NCBI GenBank assembly: GCA_006503535.1
Contig: QYRS01000009.1
Span: forward strand, 1,612,001-1,676,000
Source: Arthrinium phaeospermum
Lineage: Eukaryota; Ascomycota; Sordariomycetes; Amphisphaeriales; Apiosporaceae
Reading direction: 5' to 3'
Length of the DNA: 64,000 nucleotides
Below the pieces are notes generated by a model that was not told where the DNA came from, ran no database searches, and was given only the letters and a program-made list of their open reading frames with translations. Shown here in pieces: positions 20,956-31,915 of this stretch. The position numbers and the translations under genes were made by a program. Numbering within the stretch: position 1 is the first letter of the stretch; every line of letters starts with the position of its first letter.

Positions 20956-23900
20956 TTAAAAAGCATACGCCTCGATAAGGAAATCGATGCAGCCATCGGG
21001 GCTGCGCCACGTCAGCGAGTGGGCGCCGTGCTTGTCCCTCTGCCCCTTGTCGCAGGCGTCGACGGCGGCGTGGAAGTACTTCTTGCAGTCGTCGAGCGAC
21101 ACGGTGGTGGTCTTGGGCGTCGCGCAGCCGGACGAGCTACCGCTGGACGACGACCGCTTGAGGACCATGGTCATCTCGGTGCTCCCGAGGATGTAGGGCG
21201 ACGGCCGGAACGGGTCCAGGGTGTAGACCCGGTTTTGCCCGCAGAAGTCGTCGATGGCCTCGTCGGCCTGCGCCTGCGTGAACGTCCGCTTCTCGTCCGA
21301 GCAGGTCACCGTCGTCGTCGCCGGGGGCTCCGCGGGTCTGGTCTTCGTCGTCGTGGGATCTGGCTTCTTTGTTGTCGTCGGCGATGGCCTGGTGCTCTCT
21401 TTCTGGCTGCTGGTTGTGCTCGTCTTGAAAGTGGTTGAGGAACTATTCGCCTTCGTTGTTGCCGGGGAGGAGCTCGTCTTCCTTGGCGATGATGACGCCG
21501 TGTTTGAATGCGAACTGGATTCAGTCGTAGCTGCAGATGACGACGTGTTCGAACTAGATTCAGTTCTTGAAGGACTGGATCGGGTCGTTGTTGAACGGGA
21601 TTCTGTCCTCGTCGCAGATGCCGATACGGTCCCGTCCCGGGGGCAAGAGTCGGCACGCTTCTGGCCACCGGGTGCATTGCCTCCCTGGCACTGGGTAGCT
21701 TCCCACTGGTGTTCGTATGATTGGGACTCCAACCAAACGCGGTATACCGCTTGCCTCGGGTCGGGCTGCGAGAAATCGGCTGCCCGCTGGTTGGGGTCGT
21801 ACTGCACCAGGACCTTGCCGCGTGCCGATTTGTCGGCCAAATCATCGATCTCCTTCATGTTGGCCGGCCGGATGTAGCCCCTTTTGACGATAGCAATGCC
21901 CTCGAAGGGCGTGCCGGGCCCGAAAAGAGTGTCCAACAGCTCGTTCACCCTCGCGTGCTCAAACACCGGCCCTCCGTTGCCGTCGGTGTGGCAAACCCCG
22001 TTCGTGTGTTCGCATGCGGCCGAGACGAAGACTTGCGGCTTGGTGGCTTTGTTCAGGGCACCTGTCAGAGTTCGGCGTTAGTCTTGAAAATAAAGAAAAA
22101 GTCCACAGCCCCCAAAATCCGCTTACCTCCGTCGCCTGCCAGGTCTGCGGGCTTGATGTAGTTGTCATTCCCGTCGCGAACGGCCGCATCCATCCTGTCA
22201 CGTTCCGGTCGGCGTCCCTCGTCTGGCAGCAGTGCCGTCTCCATGAAATGAGACACCCACGCGCCCTTCTCAGAGGCAATCACGATGGCCGTACAGCCGG
22301 TCACGCCGGGGATGTACGGATTCGATACCTTGTTCAGGAAGTCGTGAAACTGGGAGACGGCTTCGCCCTTGGACCAGTCCAGTTGCTTGGCGATCGTTGC
22401 CTTTAGCTGCTCAATCACGTACTTGTCGACATCTGTAATCGTCCCGGTATGCTTCAGGCTTCGCTTCTCCAGCGTAGCTGTAGGCTCGCCATCGCTTGTG
22501 GCAGCAGTTGGTGTAGCAGCGGTCCTCTTGACACCGGCTTTGCACCCTCCGGCGGCGCACCCGGCGCCGCAGATATAACCGGAGCTCGATGAGACCGTAG
22601 AGGTGGATACTGTGGTGGTTGCTGTGGTTGCTGTGACGGAGCATCCGGTGATGGTGGCGCACGATGTTGTTGTTACCGTCTTGACTTTAGAGGAACTGGT
22701 GGTTCCGTCGGCAACCCAAAGGGTCGAGAGGGTGGTAGTCAGGGCACAACTCTTGACAGTACTGAAACAACAACCTCTGGTCAGTACCCTTCCCGCAATG
22801 AACATTACAATAAACCACCTAAACACCAGAATAGGAAGAAATAGATATCGAAAGTCGCTTACCTGGTCGAGCAGCCACTACTGGCCGTCGTGGCGGTGGT
22901 GGTGGTGGTGGTGTCCCTCGACGTATTCTCGTCATCCTTTTTGTCCTTCTCCAACTCCTCCCCGATCTGCTTCAACGTCTCGGTCAGGGCCGTGACGGTC
23001 GCAATCACCGGCGGATTCACGACCACGGCATCGGCCAGGTTCCCGACGACCTTCTCGGCGCAGCTGATGAGCTTCGCCGGTGTGCTGAGGATGTTCAAAA
23101 CGCCCGAGATCAGACTGCCGCTGCTGCTACCGCTGGTGCTGGAGCACTCGCTCGGGGGCTCTGGCTTGTCGAGCAAGTTTTTGAACAGCGTAACGACCTA
23201 AACAGTATTAGAGGACATGTTTGTCTGTGCTATGGTGTGATGAGTTCCACATAATTACCTGGTCCCTTGTTTTCTTGATCTCCTCGACGTATTTCTCCTT
23301 TTTCTTGGCATCTTCAAGGTCTCCCTTGTTCTTCCAAACTCCGGCAAAGACAGGGGCGATGGCGATGATAGTAGAAGTCTCGGCAGCTCCTGTAACCGTA
23401 GTAGTAGGCGGCGTATGCGTTGTTATTGCCACTTGCGATGATGATAATGATGACGTCGTCCTCCCAGTGGAAGTGGTAGAGGTGGGAGTTTGACCCGCCA
23501 GCGTGCTAGAAGAAGCGGTGCTTTGCCCTACGGCCGTGCTGGCTGTCGGCTGACCTGCCTTGCTGGTTGTCGTACTAGTAGACGCGGGAGATATGTGGTG
23601 GCTGGTGGAGACTGAGAGGCTCCGGGAGGCTGATTGGCTTCCTGAGACTACATGGCTGCCAGAGGCGGAGTGACTACTAGTGGTCGAAACTGTATTGGAG
23701 AAATTATGAGAGATAGAGCCTTGATGGGTTGATGAAGTGAAAGAACTAGAGCTAGAGCTAGATCTAACTTGGGAACTGCTGGAGATCGTCATTGATTGGT
23801 TGGAGAACGGAGCGCCGGTTCGACTAAGGCTGTTTGAGTGTGTAGAGGATACGACGGATGACGTAGAGGAGACGTTTTGAAATCGACGCTGGACGTGGGC

Positions 23901-24014
23901 CTCATTGTTGCTGGCTATGGGCACATGGTCGGGGAGGAACTGGGACGCTTGGGCGACGAGTGCCACACAAAGGACAAAAAGCAGTTTGAAATAGCCCATA
24001 TTGGATGGAGACAT
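20956..24014 (-). CDS. secreted Ser/Thr-rich multidomain protein of unknown function
   Basis: Four exons give 943 aa: 24014-23259, 23197-22863, 22761-22127 and 22061-20956. Splices use GTAATT/GTAAGC-type donors and TAG/CAG acceptors, and all phases agree. An N-terminal signal peptide (FKLLFVLCVALVAQAS) is followed by a mucin-like Ser/Thr region, a short alpha-helical part, a second Thr-rich and Cys-containing stretch, a Lys-Arg site that a kexin could cut (LEKRSLK), a globular region with VTGCTAIVIASEKGAWVSHF, another Ser/Thr linker and a Cys-containing C-terminal module ending IDFLIEAYAF. Heavy O-glycosylation and cell-wall or extracellular location are likely. The globular part places Cys and His 15 residues apart, as in CNF1/CheD-fold deamidases; this is only a motif resemblance. 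A second Met at 23999 is a plausible start. It is not obviously part of the PKS cluster. Confidence 0.75.
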
Positions 24015-24983
24015 GATGGCGAGCGAGTTGGCCGATGACTTTGAGCCTGAGTATGACTAGAGGGGTTCCGATTCTGTTGGGGAGACGCTCATATACTTCC
24101 CTATATACCTACGCATGGCTTTCAGAAGGATCAAGAGGTCCATCTAGGACTCTATACTATACTTAGAAACAGTCCCAAACACCACCAATACCTCTACTGT
24201 ACCCTGCAGCCAGACTATCTCAGCCCTACAGCAGGGCTCCCATTTGGTAACAAGGGACACTAGACCCCCACCCAATAGGTACTGACCCAAACGTAACACG
24301 AACCAAGTGTAGCATCGATACACTGACGAGGGCGTACATCATTCCCGGGCAGGACTCAGCCAGTCAGCTGCTGCAGATCACAGGATTGTTGGTCATTTCC
24401 GAACCTGACCAACATGAACAACAGGGCTGTGTGGTGTGCCCGTCGGATTCGCGTAGATTGGGGGTTTCCAGTCTTTGGCCAGGGGAACGCGCCAATGGGA
24501 TCCAAAGATTTCAGCCGTTTTCCGGCGGTTCCTGGACATTAGGAGTAGGAATCTCACGAAGGATCGCGATGGCGCGCCCGCGCGGGTGGTTGCCGGGATG
24601 GGAGTGGGGATTAGAAGTGGCGGCGCCCCCAAAACGGCGCCTGCCGTGCCGCAAGCCATGACTGCACTATCTTATATGCTTATAACTACATGAAACCAAC
24701 GGCCATTCAGTAAATAAGAAGGGGGCGATGTCGCACTTGCCCTCGGTAAGCAGCCCCCAAAGCATGACCGTCTTGGGCCGTGTTTTCGGAGTCGCGCTTC
24801 CTATTACGATCCTATGACGTCGCGCGGCGCAAGGAGTCATCGCTCCTCCCATCGATTGACAAAAGCCTGGTACCGGCGCTCCAACACTCCGGAGAAGGCG
24901 CAATTCCCACAACCACGCAACCAAGAACTCATGACCCAATAGATACACAGCAAACGAGAAAGTCATCCAGCAGAACCGAAAAT
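24015..24983. other. divergent intergenic region
   Basis: No gene is recognised between the secreted protein and the ankyrin-type protein, whose start codons face away from each other. The open frame of the ankyrin gene extends upstream to 24780, but those residues look like a translated 5' UTR. Confidence 0.45.
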
Positions 24984-26021
24984 ATGAGCGCTAGCAATAC
25001 CTCAACCGAGGGCGGCCCGTCCCTGTGGTCGGCCGAGTACAACCCCTGGACGCTGCAAGAAGCCGTCTCGGAGAAGAAATCCATACTCGCGCTGCGAGAG
25101 TGCCTGGACATGACCCGCGCCCACATGCCCGAAAACTACGAAGAAATCAGCCGAGGCGTCTTCAACGACCTAGTCGACCTCCAACTCCTGCCCCTCATCA
25201 CCCACATGCTCGACAACGGCGACCTGCCCGTGTCGTCCGTCTGGCCCCACACCATCGCCCACCAATGGCCGTCCAGGGACTTCATCGACGCCCTCCTCGC
25301 GCGGGGCTGGGACATCAACGCCCAAGACGGCCTCTGCTTTTCGACCCCGGCCGAGGGCGGGAACCGCCTGCTGGACTACCTCGTCCGGGCCTCCATGGAC
25401 CAGGAACCCCTGGCGCGCTGGCTCGTCGAGGAAAAGGGGGCCAAGGTGGACGGGCTCACCGCGGGCGTCCCCCCGCAGCGAGGCCGTCCGCCGGCGCCCG
25501 TGCTGGAGACGTGCGCCCAGCTCGGCACGGTGGCCATGTACCGATTCCTCGAGGCCCACGGCGCCGAGTCGAGCCCGCGCGTCCTCCACGTCGCCGCACA
25601 GGCGGCCGCGAGCGCGGGAGCCGACCCAGCGGCCGTCGTCGTCCCTAATGATAGCGACGGCCCCCCAAAGGACAAGGACGGCGGTGCGGGGGCCCGAACC
25701 GCGGCGATGCTGCGGTTCCTCGTCGAGGAGCGCGGGATGGATATCAACGCGATAGACGACGCCGACGTCTCGCACGAGCCCATGTACACGCACTTTGGCA
25801 CGCCGGTCGCGTACGCGGCCGGGTGTCCGCGCGGCGCCGCGGTCGTGGCTTGGTTGCTGGGGAAAGGGGCGGATCCCCGCATCAAAGGCCCCTTCTACCC
25901 GGAGGAGAACGCCTTTGATCGCGCGAGACTGGGTCGCGCGGACGAGGTCGTGGCGGTTCTACAGGCGTGGGAGGCTGCCCGTTCCCCAAAAGTCCACGAC
26001 AGCAAGCGACCGCTGGATTGA
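24984..26021 (+). CDS. ankyrin-repeat-type protein
   Basis: The start at 24984 (MSASNTS...) gives 345 aa; an upstream in-frame Met at 24780 would add 68 low-complexity residues and is less likely. Divergent ankyrin-like units are visible: IDALLARGWDINAQDG, LLDYLVRASMDQEPLARWL, LETCAQLGTVAMYRFLEAHG, AMLRFLVEERGMDINAIDD and VVAWLLGKGADPRIKG. A single exon with no signal peptide or membrane segment suggests a cytosolic or nuclear protein-protein interaction role. I recall an ankyrin-repeat gene being listed in the Penicillium gsf cluster, so its position about 7 kb beyond the PKS may matter, but such genes are very common in these fungi. Confidence 0.75.
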   Translation: MSASNTSTEGGPSLWSAEYNPWTLQEAVSEKKSILALRECLDMTRAHMPENYEEISRGVFNDLVDLQLLPLITHMLDNGDLPVSSVWPHTIAHQWPSRDFIDALLARGWDINAQDGLCFSTPAEGGNRLLDYLVRASMDQEPLARWLVEEKGAKVDGLTAGVPPQRGRPPAPVLETCAQLGTVAMYRFLEAHGAESSPRVLHVAAQAAASAGADPAAVVVPNDSDGPPKDKDGGAGARTAAMLRFLVEERGMDINAIDDADVSHEPMYTHFGTPVAYAAGCPRGAAVVAWLLGKGADPRIKGPFYPEENAFDRARLGRADEVVAVLQAWEAARSPKVHDSKRPLD

Positions 26022-26451
26022 ACTGTACTTGGTCCATGGTAGCACCTGTATTGATTATTCCACTTACTCCCGATGGTATAAGCGGAATGAACGGCTTGGC
26101 CGGTCTATTCTCGCAGGAGCTTCAAGCGACAGGTCATTTGTGGTACCAAACCACCTTCAGTAAAATCATCAAACTTATGTCGCGCAACGATCTCCAAAGC
26201 GGGTAGAGGCATGGATAAATGTCGTGCCGCATGTTTGCGACAGTGAACCGTTTGCCTCGTCTGATTCCCGCCGGGGCCGGGAACAGTGTCACGTCAGAAT
26301 TGGGGAAGATGCCCAGCTAAGGTATAATTGAACCAGAATGAGAAGGCAGCATTCAAACCAAACAGTCCTCCGTGCCTCCTCAACCCGAGTATCAAATCTA
26401 CTCACGGACTGACAAGCCTTCTTCCCCAACTCATCCCTCTCCGTCCCAAAG
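26022..26451. other. intergenic region upstream of AAA ATPase
   Basis: No gene or RNA is recognised. It would hold the 3' UTR of the ankyrin gene and the promoter of the AAA gene, which are in tandem. Confidence 0.45.
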
Positions 26452-27996
26452 ATGAACAGCTTCCTCGCAGGCTACCTCGGCCACGGCCTCGACCTGCCCC
26501 TCCTCCGTTTCCTGGACCGGCTCAGCCGGCGCACCCAGGCCGCTCTCCTCACGGCCGCGACCGTGGGAGGCGCCCTGTACAACTGCTGGTACATGCTCCC
26601 CACCATGCTCCAGCCCCTCGTCCAGCTGCTCGTCGGCCCCTTCACCTCCACCGTGTCCATCTACAGCAGCGACGTGCTCTCCGACGACGTGCTCGAATGG
26701 GTCACGCACAACGTCATGGTCCATCGGCAGCCCCGCGTCCTGCACGCCCACACCCCCCGGGACAACGACCACTTGCTTCCCATGCACCTTCACCCCAACG
26801 CCCGCCGTCCGCCGCCGGGGCCGGCCAAGCCCAGGATCGTCTACCTCCCCGGCCTAAACAATACCTGGTTTTTCTGCGGACGCCGCCCCTTCTTCCTTCG
26901 GGCGTCTGGTGTCGGTAACCGACACCCAGACGACTACGGCGGCGGAAATGGGCAAGGCGTGGGGCGCCAGATCTCCCTCCTATGCCTCGGCCGCTCCGTC
27001 GACCCCATCAAACAGTTCCTGGAGCAGTGCCGCCGCTACAGCCAAGAGCGGCAGAAGTCGCACGTCTCGGTCCACGCCTTGTCCCTGGCCGACGGCTCGT
27101 GGACGCACCAGTACAAGCCCAAGCGGGCCCTGAACACGATCCACCTCGACGAGCAGGCCAAGGTGGACTTCCTCGCCGACCTCGAGACCTACCTCGACCC
27201 CCTGACCCAGCAGTTCTACGGCGACCTCGCCATCCCCTACCAGCGCGGCTACATGTTCTGGGGCCCGCCGGGCACGGGCAAGACGAGCTTCGCCATCGCC
27301 GTCGCCGGCTTTCTCGACATGCCCCTCTACGTCCTGCCGCTGCCCAACATCGGCAACGACGCCCAGCTGCAGCGCGTCTTTGCGACCGTCGAGCCTCGCT
27401 GCATCGTGCTCCTCGAAGACGTCGATTCAGCCCGCATCCGCCGCGACAAGGCCAGCGATGATAGCAATACCCAACGGCAGCAGGCCGCCGCCGCCGTACA
27501 TGGCCCGACCCTGTCAGGCTTGCTCAACGTGCTGGACGGCGTCGCGGCCGTGCAGGACCGCGTCGTCATCATGACGGCCAACCAGCCCGACACCTTGGAC
27601 GAGGCGCTCCTGCGGCCCGGGCGCGTCGACAAGCGGGTTTACTTTGGGTACACCACGCCTGAGGTTGCGCAGCAGATGTTTCTGCGGATCCTGGCCCCTC
27701 GGGTCTTTGCCCGCTTCTATTCATCCTCCTCATCGTCTTCTTCCCAGAACGGTGGGTCGCAGCGAACAGCCGACCAGAGCAGCACTGCCTCGCGAGAAGA
27801 ATCGGATGAAATGCAACGCCTCGCCACCGATTTTGCTGCTCGCATACCCCAGGATACACTCACGCCGGCGCAGCTCCAGGAGTTCCTCCTCAGCCGCCGC
27901 TTCGACCGACAGAAAGCGCTGGGCGATATCCCAGAGCTCGTACTTAGTTGTAGACGATTGGACAACGCGAAGGCAGGGACTGGAAAAGCTGATTGA
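26452..27996 (+). CDS. BCS1-like AAA+ ATPase
   Basis: Single exon, 514 aa. The N-terminal part has one hydrophobic stretch (about 30-65) and a BCS1_N-like region ending in SLLCLGRSVDPIKQFLEQC. The AAA module has Walker A GPPGTGKTS (about 273), Walker B CIVLLEDVDSA, sensor 1 IMTANQP and the arginine-finger region LRPGRVDKRVYFGY. A Ser-rich insert and a helical lid follow (LTPAQLQEFLLSRR). Mitochondrial Bcs1 translocates the Rieske protein into complex III. Filamentous fungi also carry many diverged Bcs1-like paralogues of unknown function, and the unusual inserts suggest this is one of those rather than true Bcs1. Confidence 0.87.
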   Translation: MNSFLAGYLGHGLDLPLLRFLDRLSRRTQAALLTAATVGGALYNCWYMLPTMLQPLVQLLVGPFTSTVSIYSSDVLSDDVLEWVTHNVMVHRQPRVLHAHTPRDNDHLLPMHLHPNARRPPPGPAKPRIVYLPGLNNTWFFCGRRPFFLRASGVGNRHPDDYGGGNGQGVGRQISLLCLGRSVDPIKQFLEQCRRYSQERQKSHVSVHALSLADGSWTHQYKPKRALNTIHLDEQAKVDFLADLETYLDPLTQQFYGDLAIPYQRGYMFWGPPGTGKTSFAIAVAGFLDMPLYVLPLPNIGNDAQLQRVFATVEPRCIVLLEDVDSARIRRDKASDDSNTQRQQAAAAVHGPTLSGLLNVLDGVAAVQDRVVIMTANQPDTLDEALLRPGRVDKRVYFGYTTPEVAQQMFLRILAPRVFARFYSSSSSSSSQNGGSQRTADQSSTASREESDEMQRLATDFAARIPQDTLTPAQLQEFLLSRRFDRQKALGDIPELVLSCRRLDNAKAGTGKAD

Positions 27997-28569
27997 TTCG
28001 TCTTCGATGGTCGATGGGTCCTGGAGGAAGCGAGGGCACCAGACATCTGACAGGTATCAATGGTGCTTCTGCCGAAGTCGCCCTCTGCTGGCTTCTGACT
28101 GGAGCGCTTGAAACAACATCCCCCGGGCATCTCGACAATGACGGCGCCATCGGTGTTTTAGTGGCAACAGTAAAAATAAACTTATTCTGCTGTTTGAAAC
28201 GAACCGAGGTCTGTGGCAAAGGGAGGCTAAACCCAGGTGGATGGTGATAAGCACTCGCCAGGCAAACCTAGAGCCCCAATGGCCTACTTTTCCGACTATG
28301 GATGACTCGAAGTCGACTTGAGATGGACAGCTTGGGCCAAGCAATTGACACGAAAGCTGAGGGCCTTGGCCCAGCCCAGCCTTACAAGTAACTTAAGACG
28401 GTCTGTCCACCTTGTCCGTGCCATCTGGTCGTCAACCGTGTAGTCCGATGTGAAACGTGAAATAGAAACAGCCAGAGCCAAGCATCTGTGGAAAATCTGG
28501 CGTCATCGCTTCTCATCTTCCTCTCTCGTTTCCAATGATGTGTTGATATTTCGAGTGTCGATTTACACC
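27997..28569. other. intergenic region between AAA ATPase and CFEM receptor
   Basis: No gene is supported. Both flanking genes run rightwards. Confidence 0.45.
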
Positions 28570-30433
28570 ATGTCGAGTTGGTGGTTGATACCGTTACTGA
28601 CCCTGACCATGACCATGACGACCATGATGATGGTACCGGCAGCCGAAGCTCAAGTCGACAGTGGTACGGACCTCTTAACTCTGGCAGCAGCACTGCCTCC
28701 TTGTTCGGTAAGTATGGCTAGGTACCTACTGTCAAGAGGCATGGTTGGCCCCGCAGCTAATCGTCGACATCGCGGGGAACCAAAAGCGTCCGTGTATGGT
28801 CGCCTCGCTCGGCACTGGCAAATGCCCCTTTACAGGCATCCAGACATTCTCCGACTGTTTCTGTACGAACCACGTGCTGAGCCTGGATATCGCCGTGTGC
28901 GTGGAACGCTCCTGTAACCTGGAAGACTCGATCAGTAAGGGACCAGGCCTCTCCTGGCCGATAGCTACACACACATGCATCTGACCCGATTGAGTCACAG
29001 AGGCGAGCGAAGTCAGGCAACAACTATGCGCCTCCCATCCCAAAGAATCGAGGGTCCTACAAGTCAAGATCATCAGCTCCATCGCTATCATTCTCACCTT
29101 TCCCGTTGTCATCGCCCGTCTCGTGGCGCGATACACTATATCCGGGAAACTGTTCGGCGACGATATCGTCATAGTACTGGCTTCGGTGGGCAAACCATGC
29201 ATCCCCTTTCCCATTCAATACAAGCATCGATTTCCCAGTAAGCTTACCACACGCGAACAAAACCAGATATTGGCCATCACCGCCGACGCCCTGATCCTAT
29301 CCACCGGCTTCCTGGGCTTCGGTCTGCATCTCTGGGACGTGGACCCGGTCAACGCATCCACGCTGCTGCAGATCGTCTTTGCAGGGCAGATCGTGTACGT
29401 TTTGGTCAAGACGCTGGCCAAGGTGGCCATCCTGTGCCTCATCCGGCAAATCTTCTCCCAGGTCGAATGGATCCAGCGCGTCGTCAAGGGAGGCTTCGTC
29501 TTCTATTTCTGCTCGGGCGTCGCCTTCACCACCGTCGTCGTGCTGCAGTGTCTCCCAGTTCAAGCCAACTGGGTCCCATCCCTCCGACCGCAAAGTAAGT
29601 GCCTTGACATACAGGCCGTCGGGTACATCGCGGGCGCTCTCACCATCGCTGAGGACATCTTCATGATCGTGCTTCCTTTGCCCCATCTTCTCCGCATGCA
29701 AATGAGCAACCGGAAGAAGATTAGTGCCGTGTTGCTCTTTGGGTTTGCGTTTATGTAAGTCTGCTCGACTGACATTCCACAATGTTGCAATCTGCGTCCA
29801 ATACGTTGACACATGGTGTGTTTTTGCGGTAAAACAGAGCCACCGTCACAAGTATAGTGAGACTCAAGTACCTCGTGGAATACGGCACCTCGTTGGACCT
29901 CACATGTGAGCCACCCCTTCCATCATCATCATTGCCAGCTTGGCTGGGCCAAAGCGACGAAACTCCCCTCCCCATCACAGGCTGACCTGAGCTAACCTGG
30001 CCGAAATTTCTCCATCCCAGGGAACAATGTCGAGGTCGGCATGTGGTCCATGATAGAAGTGCACCTGAACATCATCTGCGCGAGCCTGCCAGCCCTCTGG
30101 CGCTGGTTCTGGAACCTCGCCGGGGCCGTCTGGAAAATACTCCTCGACCGCGATGCCGAAGCCATCATCAGCGGCAACAAGCTGACGAAGAGAGTGATTC
30201 AACACGCGTCGAGGAAGGACAGGCCCTCGAGTTACTACCAGCTCCAAGACCCGGAAGAGAACAGGATGATGCACGAGATGCTGTTCACGCCTATCCCGCC
30301 GCTAACGCACACCAAGCCTGCGGTGGGCGGCGATCCAGGCGGCGAAATGAACTTGAATAGAATTGAGCAAGAGGGATACTATAACGTATTCGCCTGGAAA
30401 CCACCATACCAGAAGGCCCATAGGAGCTGGTAG
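28570..30433 (+). CDS. CFEM-domain seven-transmembrane receptor (PTH11-like)
   Basis: Six exons give 489 aa: 28570-28707, 28757-28934, 29001-29185, 29267-29754, 29838-29905 and 30021-30433. Phases agree, and the joined protein matches the family layout. Seen: a signal peptide, a CFEM region with a cysteine series (PPCS, RPCM, GKCP, SDCFC, AVCVERSC, QLC), then seven hydrophobic segments. The receptor motifs are FGDDIVIVLAS, GFGLHLWDV, KCLDIQAVGYIAGALTIAED and RLKYLVEYG. A hydrophilic tail follows. The intron at 29186-29266 is 81 nt and has no stop in frame; removing it restores the usual spacing from DD to HLWD. In Magnaporthe, PTH11 senses surface cues during appressorium formation; the ligand here is unknown. 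Confidence 0.88.
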
Positions 30434-31056
30434 TTGGACAAGGTCGATGTTATGCGACGACCATGCCTGGCAATTGACTGGGTGTGTTTAGAGTTGGCCA
30501 CGGCGACATGCTCTGATGGAGCTGTCATTCAAAGCCGTGAAACATGCCCCCAATTCCCAGAAGACATTGGTTTATGGGGCTTTCATAGATTTAGATAGCA
30601 CTCGAATGCATGCCCTCGTCACGGAAATAATTTCCAGGATTGATTTGCTTTCCAGTTTCGCAAGCGAGGGTGGTGACATACATACCCCAAGTTTGAAGTT
30701 TGAGCGACCATTCCGAGTGCTGTGCTCCAAAGAGACAGCAAATGCAGCCGATTGGAAGTGTCGGAAAGCCAAGACCATCGAAGCCAATGAAGGATAAGTA
30801 TGTCAGTACGGAGTGTCTAGCTGAAATAAAGGGCTTTGATGCTGTTAAAGCCGAAGCTGGAGATGAAGAGGCTACTGAAATGGAGGGGCACGAAGACTTG
30901 TAGACCAAACCAACTCAGTACTATTCCTCACCCCCAGCGACCAAAGAAAGCCAACCTCTAGAGTCTGGAGATAGGACTGCCTACCTATTGAACAGGCAGG
31001 GAAAAAGACAAAAAGGAAGCAGTTCTTCTGTTGACAGAAGAGCGTGGTAATCTCAG
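30434..31056. other. intergenic region
   Basis: No convincing gene is seen between the CFEM receptor and the tRNA-Leu. Open frames on both strands in 30516-30908 lack motifs. Confidence 0.45.
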
Positions 31057-31155
31057 TGATGAGAGTGGGATTCGAACCCACGCGGATTGCTCCACCAGGA
31101 TGAAGATATTAAGGTGACCTTAACCTGACGCCATAACCAACTCGGCCATCTCACC
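31057..31155 (-). tRNA. tRNA-Leu(AAG) with 17-nt intron
   Basis: Read on the minus strand, a 7-bp acceptor stem (GGTGAGA with TCTCATC, discriminator A), a D arm with GGCCGAGTTGG, and the T arm GTGGGTTCGAATCCCAC are visible. The anticodon stem TCAGG/CCTGG encloses a 24-nt loop. Removing 17 nt after position 37 leaves the loop TTAAGGT with anticodon AAG. The long variable arm is typical of leucine type II tRNAs. No CCA is encoded, as expected in eukaryotes. Confidence 0.93.
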
Positions 31156-31915
31156 GGTTGCTTGTTGAAGATAGGGCACTTTATCGGCGATCTAGTCCAC
31201 TAAACCGCTTCCACTAAAGCTCTGTTGTTTCTTCGTCGGAGAAACTCCCTGGTCTTGCCCTCCCACAATTCAAAGTACTTACTATTGTTTTTTGTTGCAA
31301 TATCATTAACGGGCAGTCATTCTGATGTTGAATTATATTAATTCTGGGAACGTCTTATCCCCGTGACGCATTCTAGCGTCTTGCCGAGAACCATCGTAAT
31401 GACTCGGAGTAAAGATGGTTACAGAGTCAGGACAAGCGATAAGATCAAAAGGTTGCATGTAGATAGATTCCATTGCCTTCATCAATAAATGTTTCAATCA
31501 ACTATATAAATGTCGAATTACGCCATTTCGTTTTCGAAAGCTCTCGATAAAGCATAACATATCGTAAGAAGCCAGTCCTAAAGTCATTCATTCTGGGTAT
31601 CTTTCATCGTGAACCTCGTCTGCAAATCCTCCTCCAACATCGCACCCTATTTTCCGAACTTTGGTCGCCCAGTCCGTTCCGTGTCGCGAGACACTTAGAG
31701 GTAATAGAAATCCCCAAAAAATCTTGAAACCGAATGAAAACAAAAACACAGTGACCCCCCTCATCCCATTAAACGCCCCGTGATATTTCCCAGCCCGTGA
31801 GATAAGAATAAAATGATGCCCCTCCGTCATCGATTGGAATGGCCCCAACTTATAAACGAAGGTCCTGTCCATTCAGAAGTCAAAAGTGATAATAAGAGAT
31901 TGCCAGGGTGCTAGA
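31156..31915. other. intergenic region
   Basis: About 760 bp downstream of the Zn2Cys6 gene. Nothing is recognised except a short open frame (31588-31872, minus) without motif. Confidence 0.45.
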
